Shown here piece by piece: positions 24,454-39,400 of a stretch of 60,000 bases of DNA. The translations under genes were made by a program, and so were the position numbers. This DNA comes from Membranipora membranacea (lineage: Eukaryota > Bryozoa > Gymnolaemata > Cheilostomatida > Membraniporidae): assembly GCA_914767715.1 (NCBI GenBank), contig OU612072.1, positions 5,768,001 to 5,828,000 of the forward strand. The letters run 5' to 3'. Each line of letters starts with the position of its first letter. Position 1 is the stretch's first letter. Under the pieces are notes generated by a model. It searched no databases. It was not told the origin of the DNA and saw nothing but the letters and a program-made list of their open reading frames with translations.

Positions 24454-27400
24454 TTAGGAGACGTTCTCATATTGAGTGGGTTGATCTGCGCAATGTGACA
24501 GAATGTCATAAAGAGCTTTGTATTCCTCCTGTAAGTACATATTATACATTTTAAGCTTGAAACACATTTGTCAGCAATAGGTTATTAGGTAATCTAGAGA
24601 ATGAAAAGATGGCTACTGTACAAAGCAGCAATCACAAAGGACACTCACACCAATACAATATATTGGATGGTTATTAGTCAAAAGTTGAGCATGATGTTTA
24701 GTATCTCAATATCTTTGTCTCCCTTCTTCACCTATTTATTTACAATGTATCCAACACCTATGCATACACACACATACACTGCCCTAACAAGAAGAATATA
24801 AGAGCAACAACAAACTCACCACACTCTCAATGAATTGCCTTCGCCGTTGTCGAGCCTGAAGAACTTGAATGTAAACCTCAACTTCTTGAGATTGCTGTAG
24901 AGACTGGATACAGTTGAATGCAGTGATGAATAGTCCAACTGGTGATGCCCCATCGCTAATAACAAAATGAAGCAAATAATTATTTTCTGCACAGTATTAA
25001 GTTATACTAAACTCGTGATGTTGTTTTATCCTGAAAATAAGATGGGGATTAGTTTCTCTTTTTCATTTGAAAAAAGTTTTAGGTACATTTTAATCTCACA
25101 TTATCAAATCCATATATATTTTGTATATGTGCCTCTAAGGCATCAGGAAAACATTTTTATGTCTATTCTATCAAAACACCAATATACTGGTAAAGTAAGT
25201 GTCTCAATAGTCATAAAAGAAGCTGTGACTAACAAGTGGCCAATGTGTTGGCTGTTATTGGCTTGTGGGTGGGAGATAGCCGATGCTAGGTCAGGAAAGG
25301 ACCTATGGATTATATCGTGAATTTGTAAGTTACTCAGTTTCACTTTCACTAATATATGTGGGCATTTTCAGTGACCGGGCATTGGCTATTTGTCAACATC
25401 GGCTAACTTACTTGCAGCAGACTAATATTTTACTTTGATCAGAGAGCGATACCACTTCCATGACAACCTCAGTATTAGCAAGGACACTAGTGACAGATAC
25501 TATAGCGCTTGAGTGTTGTAACTGAGGGAGCTTTATGATACATAACTCTTCAGCAGTCTACAACAAAGAAACATCATTTCATGTTACAAAGTTCTAATTC
25601 TTTATTAAGGTTATGATACCAACGTTGTCAGAAATAACACAATGTGGGTGCGTAAAACTTGGTAATGACTAAAGTTTCTCATTGTAATCCCATGTGTGAC
25701 AGATACTATAGCGCTTGAGTGTTGTAACTGAGGGAGCTTTATGATACATAACTCTTCAGCAGTCTACGACAAAGAAACATCATTTTTTTTCTCTAAGTAG
25801 CCAATGAAAAGCCTTACCCACAAACCAAGTTTCATTCTAATTTACATTTCTTTATTACCTGCTGCCCAGAGCAGTTCTCTTTTATATGTTGAACATCATA
25901 AATGAGGATACGTCCTTTCTGTCGCACAGCTGTAGTTGAGACAGTATGTGTTTCATCGACATACTCGTGTGTCCATGGATAAAATTGCACCTATTACAGA
26001 AAGAACAGTGAGAATTAATGGTTTGACATAATTCATAACCTATACCCCATCCCCTATCCCAGTCATCTTTCCATCATATCATCATATCATACGAAATGAA
26101 CCGATCCACTGAATTCAAACCCATTGAAAACTTGAGGGTATTGAGAGCTAAATGAATTAACATAATTCGATTTTGTTTGTGTTCCTTTGTCATAGCAGGT
26201 GACTCTATTAAACAGCATGATACAAAAAAGCTGACTCATTTTTGATATGTACCCATCATGCAACTAGAGTAGTTTTTTTTTATTTTATTATGGTTGATGA
26301 AAATTTGATGGATTATTTTTTTATTGATTGAAGACAGGTGGTCATATCACAGGCCACGTCCCAAAGCATATAGTTGCCAAAATATTGGTTGCACTAAGGT
26401 CGAGGCTGCAATTTCTGTGCCAGGTTTCTCTCTGTTTCCAAGCAGGTCGGGCACACCTGGGGGCTAACAAAACCCAAGTAGTGGGATTCAAAACAACTGA
26501 GCCACCTCCTGCTCCTACTCTGATGTGACCTATGGTACAATGGTACTTACATGATCGGCAGAGTCTCCAAACTGAACTATGACTTTTACGGAGTTCTCGT
26601 GCACTAGTTGCCAGAAGTCTTTGATCGTTTCCTGCATTGGAATCTGGGTGGCAAAGAATTGATCTGCCACTCTGTAACTCTGCAAAGAGAAAAATATGTT
26701 CACCTCATTGTCATTAGAGATTTAATGTGAATTCTCAAATGGTAATTTTTAGACGTCTGCAAATCCTGGTAATCACCTGCTGATTTATGAGTTATTTGAA
26801 GTGTCAAACGTTCCACTGGAATGCGAACTTTTGATGACAGAGAGGTGCAGGTTTTATCTCATGTATATGATAATATAGTCAGTTTCAGGATGTTTGTATT
26901 TCATTCTCCCCTCGATTCATAACGAAATGGCAAAGTCTTTTTGGCTGTGTGAATCACTGGTCATTGGTTTGAAAAATAGTTCTGATTCTTCTCTAATGCA
27001 CTTTATTAATCTCTGTGATAAAGGTCCTCCAAAAAATGTTCAGCGATGACACACATTAAACTGCCATTCCAGACTGGGCTGACAGACTACTCACATTGAC
27101 TCTAACAGCATTGATGTAGCTCTGCCCATCTATTGATGATTTGAGTATCACCCTGAATTTATCGTCAGGCAGCACATTTGGTTTTCTGTTTAGTGATAAA
27201 TTCTCTGACATCATCGCTGTATCCAAGACAGGAATATCCTCAGCCAGTTTACTCTCAATATACTGTGAAAGATATAAACAAATATTTGAACATGAACAGC
27301 AAACACAATGACAACAGTTTTATGAAAGAATAAAATATCAATCTAATACTCCACTCCAATATTCTCCAATGATAATATTTATGCTTATCTTCTTGGTTTC

Positions 27401-30400
27401 ATATGTATAGTGACTAAGACAGGTACTGTGGAGTAGTCTGACTAGCTAACTACAAAACACATCTGGAGCACTTCTTAGGTATACCTCTGTAAGATTGAAA
27501 ATATCATCGTCCTTGTTTTATTACCCATCACTAGGTCCATTGTCCTTGTTTTATTATCCATCACTAGGTCATGTTTTATTTAGCCACACAAACAACCATA
27601 ATCACCCCTTAGTTTAGTTCTAGCGTATTGTGAATTATTATCAAAACAAACAAGATGATTTCAGCATCAATTGTCACATCAATGTCCTGGTATAGGTGAA
27701 TCAAGCTTCCGTTGGTTTTATGGCTGCCGTTTTTTGACAGCAACATGTTACTTTCTTTGTTAAAAATACTTATTTTGCAATAATTATGATTCAGTGTTAT
27801 TTACTGCTAGAATCCTTCATTTCTACAACATTTTTGATATTGGTCATTCTAAGTCAAGGCATCGCTCGATCAAGCTGCCCAACCTCTTACTCTGAAGACT
27901 TAGTCTCACTTACCAGTCTCAACTAAATCAGACGACTGAGAATTTATACTCACCAACCAAACCAACTTCTGTTATTAAACATTTATTGCATATCATCGGA
28001 GAAGGCGAACAAGGTATTATTGTCCTTCTATCTAATTTGACAACTTAAGAACAATTCACCTCATGCTTGCATTCATGCTTATTTTATCATTATTTGATTT
28101 TAACATAATTGTTACATTTTTATTGCTATTTTAACCTGTCAATTTATACTGTAATGCTGACAATCACTTAATGTTTGATTATCATATTTTATCGCATAAC
28201 TATTAATTCATTACAGTTTTCACGGTGTCTACGGTGTCTATGGTATATAGTACAATAAAACAACTATCAATCAACCTATTGACATCTGTTGAACTTCAAA
28301 CTAAATCTCCCGATGTGCAGTACAACCTCCTTCCAGATGTTTCTCAGGCAATTTGAGCATTGAGCACTTGACTAACAACCTGGATACTACGTCATCACTA
28401 TCCTGTTGGAACCTTCATGGTGGGTTGTCGTACAATTTCAAGAGTTCATTGTGCGTTTACCCAATCATGGCTGCCATCCCTGCCTGGTAAGAACCCCTAA
28501 CTTCTTCACAGGTACAACTTAAAATCATGACCACCTAAATACAGACCTGAAATTCCTCAGAGAGTAGTGTTCTGTTACGGGATCTCTTAACAACCTGGCT
28601 AGCTGTGATCTTGAACTCTTTGGTACTCAGTGCATCGATCAGAGCTTTGTGTATGAACATAAACTGTTCCTGTAATGAAGAGGTCACAAGATCCAAATGT
28701 AAAATCATGACCTCACCGCTCATATTGCAGTTAAACCGTTACAGTGATTTACAGTACAGGTGTGGAAACTTAATGAGCTTGTACAGCGCAGTCAACTCTG
28801 ACCCACGGTCACCACATATTTGAGCATGAGCCAGCAACTTGTAAGTGTTACAAAAATCTTTGAAGAGCTTTGAATTTGTTCACTGGCAAAACAAATTTTT
28901 TGTTCGCTTCATTTTGAATGAATCCTGACAATGTTGAAATTTCATTTCCCCAGACTTTCCATGATCAGAAATGAATGAAATCATAACTAGGTTGTATCAA
29001 CAATAATTGGCAGTCCCACCTTCCAGAGGAGGTGAAAATCAAATTACCTTTGTTTGTACCATATTCGGCCTTCTTTCTCTCATCTTAGCAACACATTTAT
29101 AGAAGTCTACTTTGGACTCTGCAGCAGCTTGATCCTGTAGAGTATCTAGTGCAATGATAGCTCCTGTTCGACCAACACCAGCGCTGAGAAGTGATCATTG
29201 TAATAAATGTATGATTGTGTTATATATCATTACCAACATAGTCGAAAATGTCATTTCGGTACATCTCACAATAGGCAGGTAGACTTTTTAAACCTGTTGG
29301 TGGCTGAACACAATTTGCACAAAATCGCAAAAATAGGATATTCACGCACATATACTTCATGGTAAGTAGTGGGTTAGAGGGTAATCTACAAAAAAATGCT
29401 AACCATAGATCAAACAAGGGGAAGCTTACCTGCAGTGAGTGAGTATCGGACTGGATCTTTGCGGATTTTTTAGGTCTGATACTTTTCTCAGAAATGAAAG
29501 TAGAGCCTCTGTGGTGTGTGGCACATCATGATCTGGCCATCCCGTGAACTGATAATGTGTTATCGACTTTGCTTCAGAACCCTATTGTAAGTGCAAAAAC
29601 AGGACATAGTTCAAACTGCTACTGAGGGATCACCTGTGGGCAACCCTTGATCTACCATCTTTTTTATTATATATATTTAATTTAGTTAATATAAATGTTT
29701 ACCATAAAATAAATTTAATTGGAATCAAATTAAACATATTTTTAAAATTATTTAGTTATTTAATTAGATTAAATAGTTGATCAAATTAATTGATAAAATT
29801 AATCAAATAATAAAAAATAATCAATTATAATAAATCAATAAAACAAACAATATTAGGGGAAAATCAATGTTTAACATTATTCTAATAACAACAAGGACAT
29901 CACATTATTCTAGCAGAGCAGCTGTCTACAACTGAATGAGAACCGATTGCTAGCACTTTTGTAGATTTGGTGGCATGTACTACAATTGACAAGATTTTTT
30001 CAAAATTGTGAAAAGGTTTTAAGTAGACAAAATCAACTTCAGTATAAATTTATTGGTTCGATAGGATTTAAGACTTTTTTATATCTCAATTATATGTCCC
30101 GTGACAACCGATGATCCCAGAAACATTGAACATTTTTAATAGACAGACACCTTTGCAAATAAATAGCGGCTTTAAGGATTAAGAGTAGAGTGCATATTGT
30201 AATAATTTAAAAATAAACGCTTACTGACCTTGATGACATGAAGTGTCCTTATGATGAAGTCAGGCCATTTGTCTTCTGATGTCGTACTGATTGTCACATC
30301 TCCAAATATTGTATTCTCTCCTTTATCTGGCCAATAGTTGAGACATTTCATCTACATAAAGAAGCAGTTACTATGTATCAAATGCGATGCGATTGTGTGT

Positions 30401-33400
30401 GAATATTCACTCAATCAATACGCAATTTCTCTCATCATTTCATTATTATGTAAAGCTGGTAACATAGGATGTTTATTTGGTGTTACTTGGTAGGGAGGCA
30501 ATCCTCCGTTTCATAGTTTCCAGTAAACCAGAACCATGTCAATGCAAGAAATTTTGAACCAAATCATACTCAATTAGTAGTATGCAATTTTAATGACAGA
30601 TTTACCTTGTTGGCCTCAAAAAGCCTAGTAACCATGACAATGTGTTTGATGTTTTGTTGCCATATCATCAGCCAGAAGTCAACTACATTGTTTTCTGTCG
30701 GTCCCTGTGCAGCAATAAACTTACTTTCATCGTAATAACCCTGGTCAAATAAAATTAACAAGCTTACATTATCACTTTTCGTTGAGTTTGTCCGAACAAC
30801 CGATTGGATATATTCAGTTGAACCTTGTTTGGATAGTTTTTGTAGGTAATGCCTCACTGATGTTTAACCTTTTTATGTCAATATTATCATGAGCATTATG
30901 TCATTAACACAATGACGCAATGTATATATGCAGTATTTTTTCAAACAAGTGGGGCTGTATTATTAGTTCTGAAATTGAGACAAAACATTAAAGGTCAATT
31001 CTCAACTCACAGGCATATAACTGGCATTGATGTAGTCCGATCCTTGTGAAGGGAGTCTCTTTAGTGTCACTCTGAAATCATCACCTTAAACAAGACAAAT
31101 TATTGAAGTTATGAGAGTACAATCATGAGCAACATATCCTGAATCAAACAGATGCCCAAGGCACAAAAATTACCAATGCTCGGTGAGCAGTTCCACTTTG
31201 TGACGCAAATTAATCTCAAACTGTTTGACGCAAAAGTTTGATTGCCACAAAGTATTGAAAGATGATCAATCAGATGTTACAACGTGTCTGACCATACCTG
31301 GATAAAGTTCTTTGTATCTGTTTTTAGATCTGTTTTGAGCCAGTTGGGCAACTTTTCTATCAGGAAAGGGTAACTCCCCGAGTTTCTAAAAACATGCATG
31401 CAGAAACATTGGATTATTATGACAAATCAGCTAGAATTTTGGTTCAAGTAATTAATGTACACCATTTGATATAGCCCTTGAACCCAAATGAGCGGCCTCT
31501 ATACTTGATCAAATTAAGCTCTTGTTTTCTTATAATAGGACTGTTCAAGGTAAGTCTAAGATATTAATCAAAACTTCCACATGATGGCAACCAAGCTTTG
31601 ACATAAAAGAATGAGAACTTTGCCCTGCTAACACATAGGATGGCTAGAAACCACGCTAGCTAGCACCTTACCGTGTATTGTTTGTAGATCAGATCCGAGT
31701 TAGACTCAGTATACCACTTCAGTTTCTCCACAGGGATAGCCTCAGATGTTCTGACTTGTATAGACAGGTTCTCATAATCATTGTCAAGGTTACGCGCTCT
31801 CCTGGTGCGGTTGGGGGTCCCTGAATTAGATAAAAACTTATATTATGTTATATTAAATAAATTAAAATTAAATTAAAAATATGATATGTATTTATATATT
31901 TAATTTAATTAGATAAAATAAAATATCATGAAATTAAAGTATACAAGAAGGAATTAAGAAATAAAATATACAGAGTTTTTTACACCTAAAGAACTCATTT
32001 TTTCTTGAGCAATGTGACAAGGCTCAGTTATTTAATAACACAGTACTGCGTTTTAACTGGTAAAATTTACTAGCTTTAATCTGGCCTCAGAGCCTCATAC
32101 TTTGTAGTTATCTTATCTTACCTTAAGCATTATCCTGTACCACGGAGCACCTTATAGCGAGTTTATGCAAATTTACTCATCTCGTCAGTTCATTCTAGAC
32201 AACTGAAGTGACAAGTTGTCTTTTCACAATTTCCTCCTATAAAGTTCTTGCCCTGCCCATGCTGTTCTCCAGCAACTTACTGTACTTACTTAAATATTTA
32301 TTTCTAACTTATTGAGGGTTAACCAGGAAATGGCGTATTAGTCTATATCATTATATCGTATTATATCTTGTCAATAATTGAGGTAAGAAAAAATATTAAT
32401 TTCACTAAATTAGAATAAAAAAGGAGAAGAACTGTGTTTGGGTGGCTAAGTCAACAGCCTTTTCGATAAAACTTGTCAAGCAATGAGCACTTAGTGTTGT
32501 GTGTTGTGTGTCAGTCAGCAGGGAGAACGACTATTATTTGATAGTATCCTTAAAAAACAAACACCTTACCATAACTGTTGCTGCCAGCTGTGCCCCCATA
32601 CAACTCATTTCCCATAAGAGTGACCTCTGGTTGTACTTGAGATGCTGTAAAGTCATTGCTCTTACTGAATCCAAGTCTTCGCCAAACTAACTGTAGAGTT
32701 GATGACTTGGTGCTTCCCCTGTAATCATAATCAAGATCCTCTCTCTATACATTTCGCAAGATTCTAATATTCTGTTTGTGTATTTTAATCCACTGGTTCC
32801 TTATCTTTCACAGCCTAGAATGCTGTTTTGTATTTAAAGGGTAAGTAGGAAATGGCTGATTAATTATCATCTATGTAAGTAGGCCGAAAGTAATTGATAT
32901 CAGCTCTCAATGTATAATACTCACAGTTCTTGCTGTTTAAGTTGTTTCTTCTTCAGTAGGAAAGCTACAACTATCACAGCAATAACACTAGCTATGAGTG
33001 CGGTACTGACAGCAATCCCGGTAACAGCACCAGATGATAGTCCTTCTTGTGCCTCTGTTGCTTGGAGTTCTCCGGCTGTGGTGGGTCGATTCAAGAAAAC
33101 TAGATTAATACAAGGACATTAGTATTAAACCGATCCTCTGACATTGCCATCTAACAACTAATGCTAGTCATATAGTTTTACCAACTCAGTTTAATCAAAC
33201 TTTCTGGCGGGTTTCATAGAAACAGAAAAATGTGAATTGTAATTTGGCTTATAATTTCATCAATATCCCAATCATCCATGCTGTAGCTATGGCAACCAAA
33301 CAATTTCCATTGAGTCATAAATGCAGTTGGAGGTTAAAAGGAATGTGGCAAACCGTTTCTCTTGTTTTCCGAGTCATGTTATCAGTAAAAACTGGCTTCT

Positions 33401-36400
33401 TTATGGGGAAAGAAACACCACGAGTTCAATGCATACCTTCAAAACTTGCAACTGGTGTCTCAAGCATTTGAACAACTACATCCGTCTCTCCCTAAAAATA
33501 GAAATGACAAATCATTATGATGTGCCAGTGATGAAGAAGCATCCTGGGTTAGCTCACAGGCTCACACTTCCTGCATGTCAAAATCTCCATAATAATAAAC
33601 TAGGATGCTAATGATAGTGCTCTCAAACATTTTCGTAATCAAATCAGTTATTAACAATATAGGAAGGGGAACAAACCTCAACCCTGACATTGACACCATA
33701 GTAGACATCATATGCTGAGCCTTCCTCTAGTCTAGTGTTATATACACCATTATACATCAGGCCATCACCGACAGGGAATCTATATCCTAGAATAAAACAT
33801 ATCAATCAAGGTTAGATGCATGTGCATAGTTTTCATCAACACTTTCATCAATATGGCTTCCATTTTTCTTCTTTTATTTCCATTTTCTTTGCTTGCCCTG
33901 GCAAATTTGAAAAAAAAACGTCATTTTAATGATGAAGATCGTTGTCAATAACACTGAGGAAAAAGAACAGACACTGTGGCTGTTGACTGTAACTTCAGTT
34001 TCTCAATAAAATCAATCAGATACCAAATTTGTAGATGGTTTGTGGTGTTGTCAACTCATGAACTTTGGCTGGTGCATTCAATATATCATCACAAACCTGG
34101 CCCAGGAGCCTCGGTGAGAACTGCTGCTAAGTAGTACTCAAGATTGCAAGCCTGAGCATCGCTGTAGTTGAGTAATGGATCAAAAGTGGGAGGCCTCGCT
34201 CTCTCTGGTACGATGATATAAGAGCACAAGCTTTTCTGACGCTTCCTCCTTGCCTGATTGTTTTGATTTGATAAAACCACTCGATACCCTCTAAATAGAT
34301 AAGGGGCAATATTTATTGCTGCACTCTAAATTGAAACTGGTAAACTGGATCAAGGTTGAAAGACAGATCTTGAATAATCAGCATGATTTTTCAAATTCAC
34401 AGAAGTTGAAATTATTGTGACAGACAAACCCAAAAAGCACATCATTAACTCTAGATGAGCTCAATATATTCGAGGAAAATCGATATAGAAGAGGCTTAGG
34501 CAACGCAATGCTATGATACCATAACAGTCTCTTTATCCATTGATGATACATACGTTAATTCAAATCCTGGTGGTGGAGTTACCACAGGAATTGGAACAGG
34601 GAAGATACCATCAGCTTCTTGCTTCACTACTGCCTGTTCAATGTCAACGTCAACTGTTAAGAGATCAAAAATAGAAACATGATGCCGACGGTTTTTCGTA
34701 AATAGAATTGCTGAGATTCTTTCACAACAAATGACAGCGCAACAAGACTGGCCACAGACAACTAGGCCCATTGGAGTTTCCCACAATTGTCGCCCGTGTT
34801 GGATGATGTCATAACTAAATGAGGAAGAACTTTGAACATAGAATGGGGGTAGAAAAAAGTCACTTACCATTTTTTTAAGTTTACAATATTACTCCCTACA
34901 CATGCGGACCCTCATATGATGATTAAGATGCCTCTATTATCAATGCTGGATCTGACCCAAAGTACTGCTTTAAGCAACTATTTTAAGATATTTATTATTG
35001 TTTTATTTTGGCACACTCGGAAGAACATCATTTTAATGATGAAGATTGTATGTCAATAAATGTTAAAAAAAAAGAATTAAAAAAAATAGATAATGTTATT
35101 GATACTTACGATCTACATGCGTTACAGTAGACTCTACATCACTGTCTGGTCCTTTCAAGTATATCTGATTACTAGACGTGAAGGCTGCAACACTACAGCT
35201 GACTCTTACACCATCTGTCAGCAGATTGCTACAGATGTCAACGGTGGTTGGAAAATTCAGAGGCATGACTGAAGTGATAATGTCATTTCCAGAGGCAATA
35301 CATGACACCTGCAGATGAAAGGAAAGAGGGAAAGATTTATACTCAGTAAATACAATGACAGAGCTGCAAGATGAACAAGCATAGGTTTTGTACTTTTGTC
35401 TCACCACTCAACATACTTGGTATAGTGGACATAATTAGAACTAATCCCAGTCAGTAGTCAGCGGTCGATAAGAAAATGCGATCCGTTCATTTCAACCTTT
35501 AAAAACTGTCGAGGTTTATTCTGATGAGGATCATAGGCCATGATGCTGGTACACACATTTTAGCTAGGCCTTGTGTAGGCTTCTATTAATCAAATTTATA
35601 CGAACCTCATATTTTCTGATTGGTCCATTAGATTTGTTTGGTCCTGCGGCCCATCCAACATAAACACAAGTTTTATTCAGAGCTGCAATTGATAATCCTG
35701 TTGGTGCATCTCCAGGTGCTGTAAAATTTAATCAAACTTAGTTAAGTGACCACAGTTTATGGAATTTGTGACTGTAGTCTTCTTTTATTTCACAACTTGT
35801 CAAAATTGAATGACACATTTGAGCTACAGCGGTTCCAACGAAAATCTCAATCCAAATATTATTTCCAACTCTAACTTAGGAGTTGCATTCTCATACTTTA
35901 TCATGTTGATTACTCTAGGTCGGATAACCTTAATCAAATGAGAAACCACAAATGGTCTCGATGCTGAAACACAGCACACAATTGAACTTCATGTATTCGC
36001 CGTATGAGCAGGAAGCATCACTTAGGCATTTGATGCAATGAAATTGCAGGACTTTCAAATGACAAAGGGAAATTAAACTCTAAACTTAGTAGGCCTACAT
36101 GTCAGGAAGTACTTTGAATGAGCTTTGTTCCGGGTTCAAGCGAATGTTTTGGTGATATCATAAAATTATTGCTACCATGATTCACAAATGATTCGATCTG
36201 AAATATTCCCATTCCCATTCTCAGAAATCATCGAGTGCATCCCTGTCCTAGCATATAATATTTATGATTATGACCCCAATAAAAACCTCCAAAAACTTTA
36301 TCTTCGCTTGGTAAAAATCTCAAGCCGACACTGAAGTGTGTTTATAATAATGAAAATAAGTTTTCTGGGTAAATGAGAAGTACATCACCTAGCCTCTGTA

Positions 36401-39400
36401 AATCACAGTTTCAGGAAAATTAAAATGGTCTATATTAAATTACAGGATATTTCTAGGAAATTTGTTTGCATAGTAGCAAGCAACAGATATCAAATTCTTA
36501 AATTTAATACAAAACTTGCGGTAGGACTTCGATTTGGATTATTTCAGCTAGAACAGACTTGCGAATCTTCCTTGTGAAATTAATTTACTACTGAAAAAAA
36601 CTATTTGTATCAAAAAAGATGTTTGCAGGGCATTTTGGATTTTCCTAGGGCCCACAATAAATAAAGTAAGATTACCTGTTGACATAGTGACCAAATCGGT
36701 TCCTGTTCCTTCACTTTTCCTCCCTTGAGAATTTATAGACCTGACTACAATGCTGTAGTTTGTATAAGCCTCCACATATAAGTCTACCATTGTTTGTTCC
36801 ACAAATGTTAGGTTACCATCTGTTGTGACTTCGTATGTCAGCACTTGGTCTGGCAACGGTTCGCAACCAGTACTTCGGGGAATCTGTTATAAACAGAAAG
36901 AAGAAGTTGCTATATTGAATAACTCATATGAGTGGTCAGCTTCATCTCCAATGTCGTCATTGTAATGCCTATGCTATGAAGCCTTGTAAGAAGGCCTGGC
37001 AACCACTTATACTGTTTCACTACCCTTCTGAAATATGGTGGCTCAGTTGTTGCTGGAAACAAAGTAATTTTTTTACTTTGAAGATGAGGATATTATGTCA
37101 TGCATGAGCCGCATGAAGATTAAGGACCAGCCATGATTCCATGTCACAGGAAGTCAGCAGGTTGTTTGGGGAAACTCACCGGCCAACTGGCTGTGAGTTT
37201 GACAGGTCTGTCCGTATGCGGAGAGTCTGAAGTTTGTATCACCTCTATTCTCTCCACAGGATCAGGATCTAAATAGAGAAAGCGGAGGTTAGTCAAAAGC
37301 TATGGATTTATTATTTCTAACGTACAGGGCACGTACAGTCACGCCTCCTCTGACAAGATAAAACAAATTTTGTTAGCAAAAGATGCATTTATACTCATAC
37401 TTTATACTAAAAATTAAATAAGAGGATGATATTGAAGGAATACATTTAACATCATATCCCGGCTGTAAATATATGAATCTTAGAAGCATATCTACTGTGG
37501 CAATATTTAAATTAGGCATCATTTGCACATGTATACTATAAACAAAGCAATCAAGCAACAAAGCAGCAGCAGCCAATATGAACATAAGGGAACCACGCAC
37601 AGGCAATTTGATGTGCCACCGAACACAGTCAATACCCATGGTATATAATAAATGGTTAGATCACTGCAATGTAGTGCAATGAAAGAAATATGCCATTTAA
37701 TTAATTAATTAATTAATGTAACCTAGAACAAAGCTAAGACCAACAGTTCCATAGCTTATTTTTTGGATCAGGAACATTTGAATGAATCAATTTGGAACTG
37801 AACATCATCAGACACTGACGACCATGCATTCACACCAAAAGTTTAACAACAATAGATGAAGCTGCGATTATATCTTGCAAAAGCATTAGAGATCTGCTGG
37901 TAATTGAAGATTACAAAATTAATTCCAACAAAAACTGCCAGATTTAGTACAAAAATGTTACAAGTACCTACAGTTTGTAACATCTTGAGAAAACGGGCAT
38001 ACAACACATGCTGTCATAGAACTTTTTTGGGTAAGGAAGCAGATATTGAATGTGAAAACAAACTGGTCTCTTCAAAACAACAGTTATCTGGCCAATTTAG
38101 TTTAGACATCAACCCATTTACTTTGTCCTGCCCTTAACAGTGCATTCATGAATTATCTTAATTTTCTCTTGGTCATCTTGACTCACCTTCGCAGATAAAT
38201 TCAGGTGTTGAGAGTAGAAATGATTCAGTTGCCAACAGGAACTGATTTGATATGAGCTCAATCTCAAAGGAGAAGTTTGATTCTGGCATTAGGTCTGGCA
38301 TCAAAATCTGTAATATCTCACTACCATCAGCTACAGAAATGTCTCCCAGTTCAATTCTGTTATCATCAGTATGGTTATATAGTTTTAGCCTGGTTTAAAA
38401 GAAACATAATATCAAAAAGACGTTTCTTTACTTAGCACAGCATAGGCAACATCCATAACAAGGCAGAATAAGCATTCTCTCAAAAGAATTTCAGTCGCCA
38501 GGCTTGGCCCCGGAAAACCCCAAGTAAGACAAAGAGGGTACTCTTAAATATCTAGTCATAATAATCAGTCCGGGTGATAGTATAATCAGGAATAACCTGA
38601 CCTGGCTATGAACAGGATTTGACTGAAATGTTGTAGAAGTGTAGTTTCAATAATTCATGTTACCTTGACGGAGCAAAAACAGTTGAGTTGAAGCCGGTAA
38701 TATTGGCAGTAAGCGAAATGTTGACCGGAGTTATCTTCGCACCATGATTGACAACTATAGCATTCTTTTCTGCAATTAGAATATTGATAATGATTGTAAA
38801 TAGACCTTGGCAAATTTCTAAAATGTCCAGATCATTCTACATCAGCGGCAGTAGTATTAATAGTGTACCAACATTTCCTAATAAATATTTTGCTACAGAT
38901 AAGACATGATGTATCATACCCTCGGCAGTAAACCCTGTCACAGTAACTTCTCTCAGGGTGACAGAGTTTGGGTCAGCATTGAATATAGCCACGTGTCTGG
39001 CTACACTTATCTCCCCTGGCTGTTCTGGAATCTGGATAAGGTCAAGTGTGTTCACACTGATTGTGTCTATAATCATCCAGTTGTTTGTATCTCTTGGATC
39101 AGGATCTGATGGAGTGATTGACTCCTCAATGCTGAAGAGTATCTGTGAGCGATCCAATCTCCATCCTACAAAATAATAGTGTGGAAATATATTACAATCT
39201 GACTAAGCCTGTATTGGCAGTCTTTGGCTGTGTGGCCCGAAATGCGAAGATTGTTGACTCCTGCTTTGGAGAAAAGCATTCTAGCCCTTCGAAATTGCGG
39301 GAATAATTTCTGCTTATAAAAGCTTTGTATCGGGCAAAGAAATCAAGGATAGAATTGTGTGGTGAGATTTCTGTATCTTTCCTAATTTTTTTTCGATTTT

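Larger units (their letters stand above)
24454..27262 (-). other. gene 2 degenerate phosphatase domain D2 (exons 24-29)
   Basis: The fold is recognisable (VLPDDKFRVIL, DFWQLVHENSVKVIV, EEYKALYDIL). The WPD loop is replaced by residues around KLPQL. The signature reads VCCNDGASPVG: the His before the Cys (1285) is Cys, and the Arg position (1291) is Pro. Known D2 domains of this type are inactive and regulate D1 or bind partners. The last exon ends TQYENVS and stop. Confidence 0.87.

Noticed and set aside
24366-24554. Plus-strand open frame of 62 codons
   Set aside because: It overlaps the last exon of gene 2 on the opposite strand, which has a good acceptor and encodes the expected end of a phosphatase domain.
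26484-26500. A true tRNA gene, suggested by A- and B-box-like words
   Set aside because: The boxes are nearly adjacent, no cloverleaf can be folded, and the sequence matches two other SINE copies.
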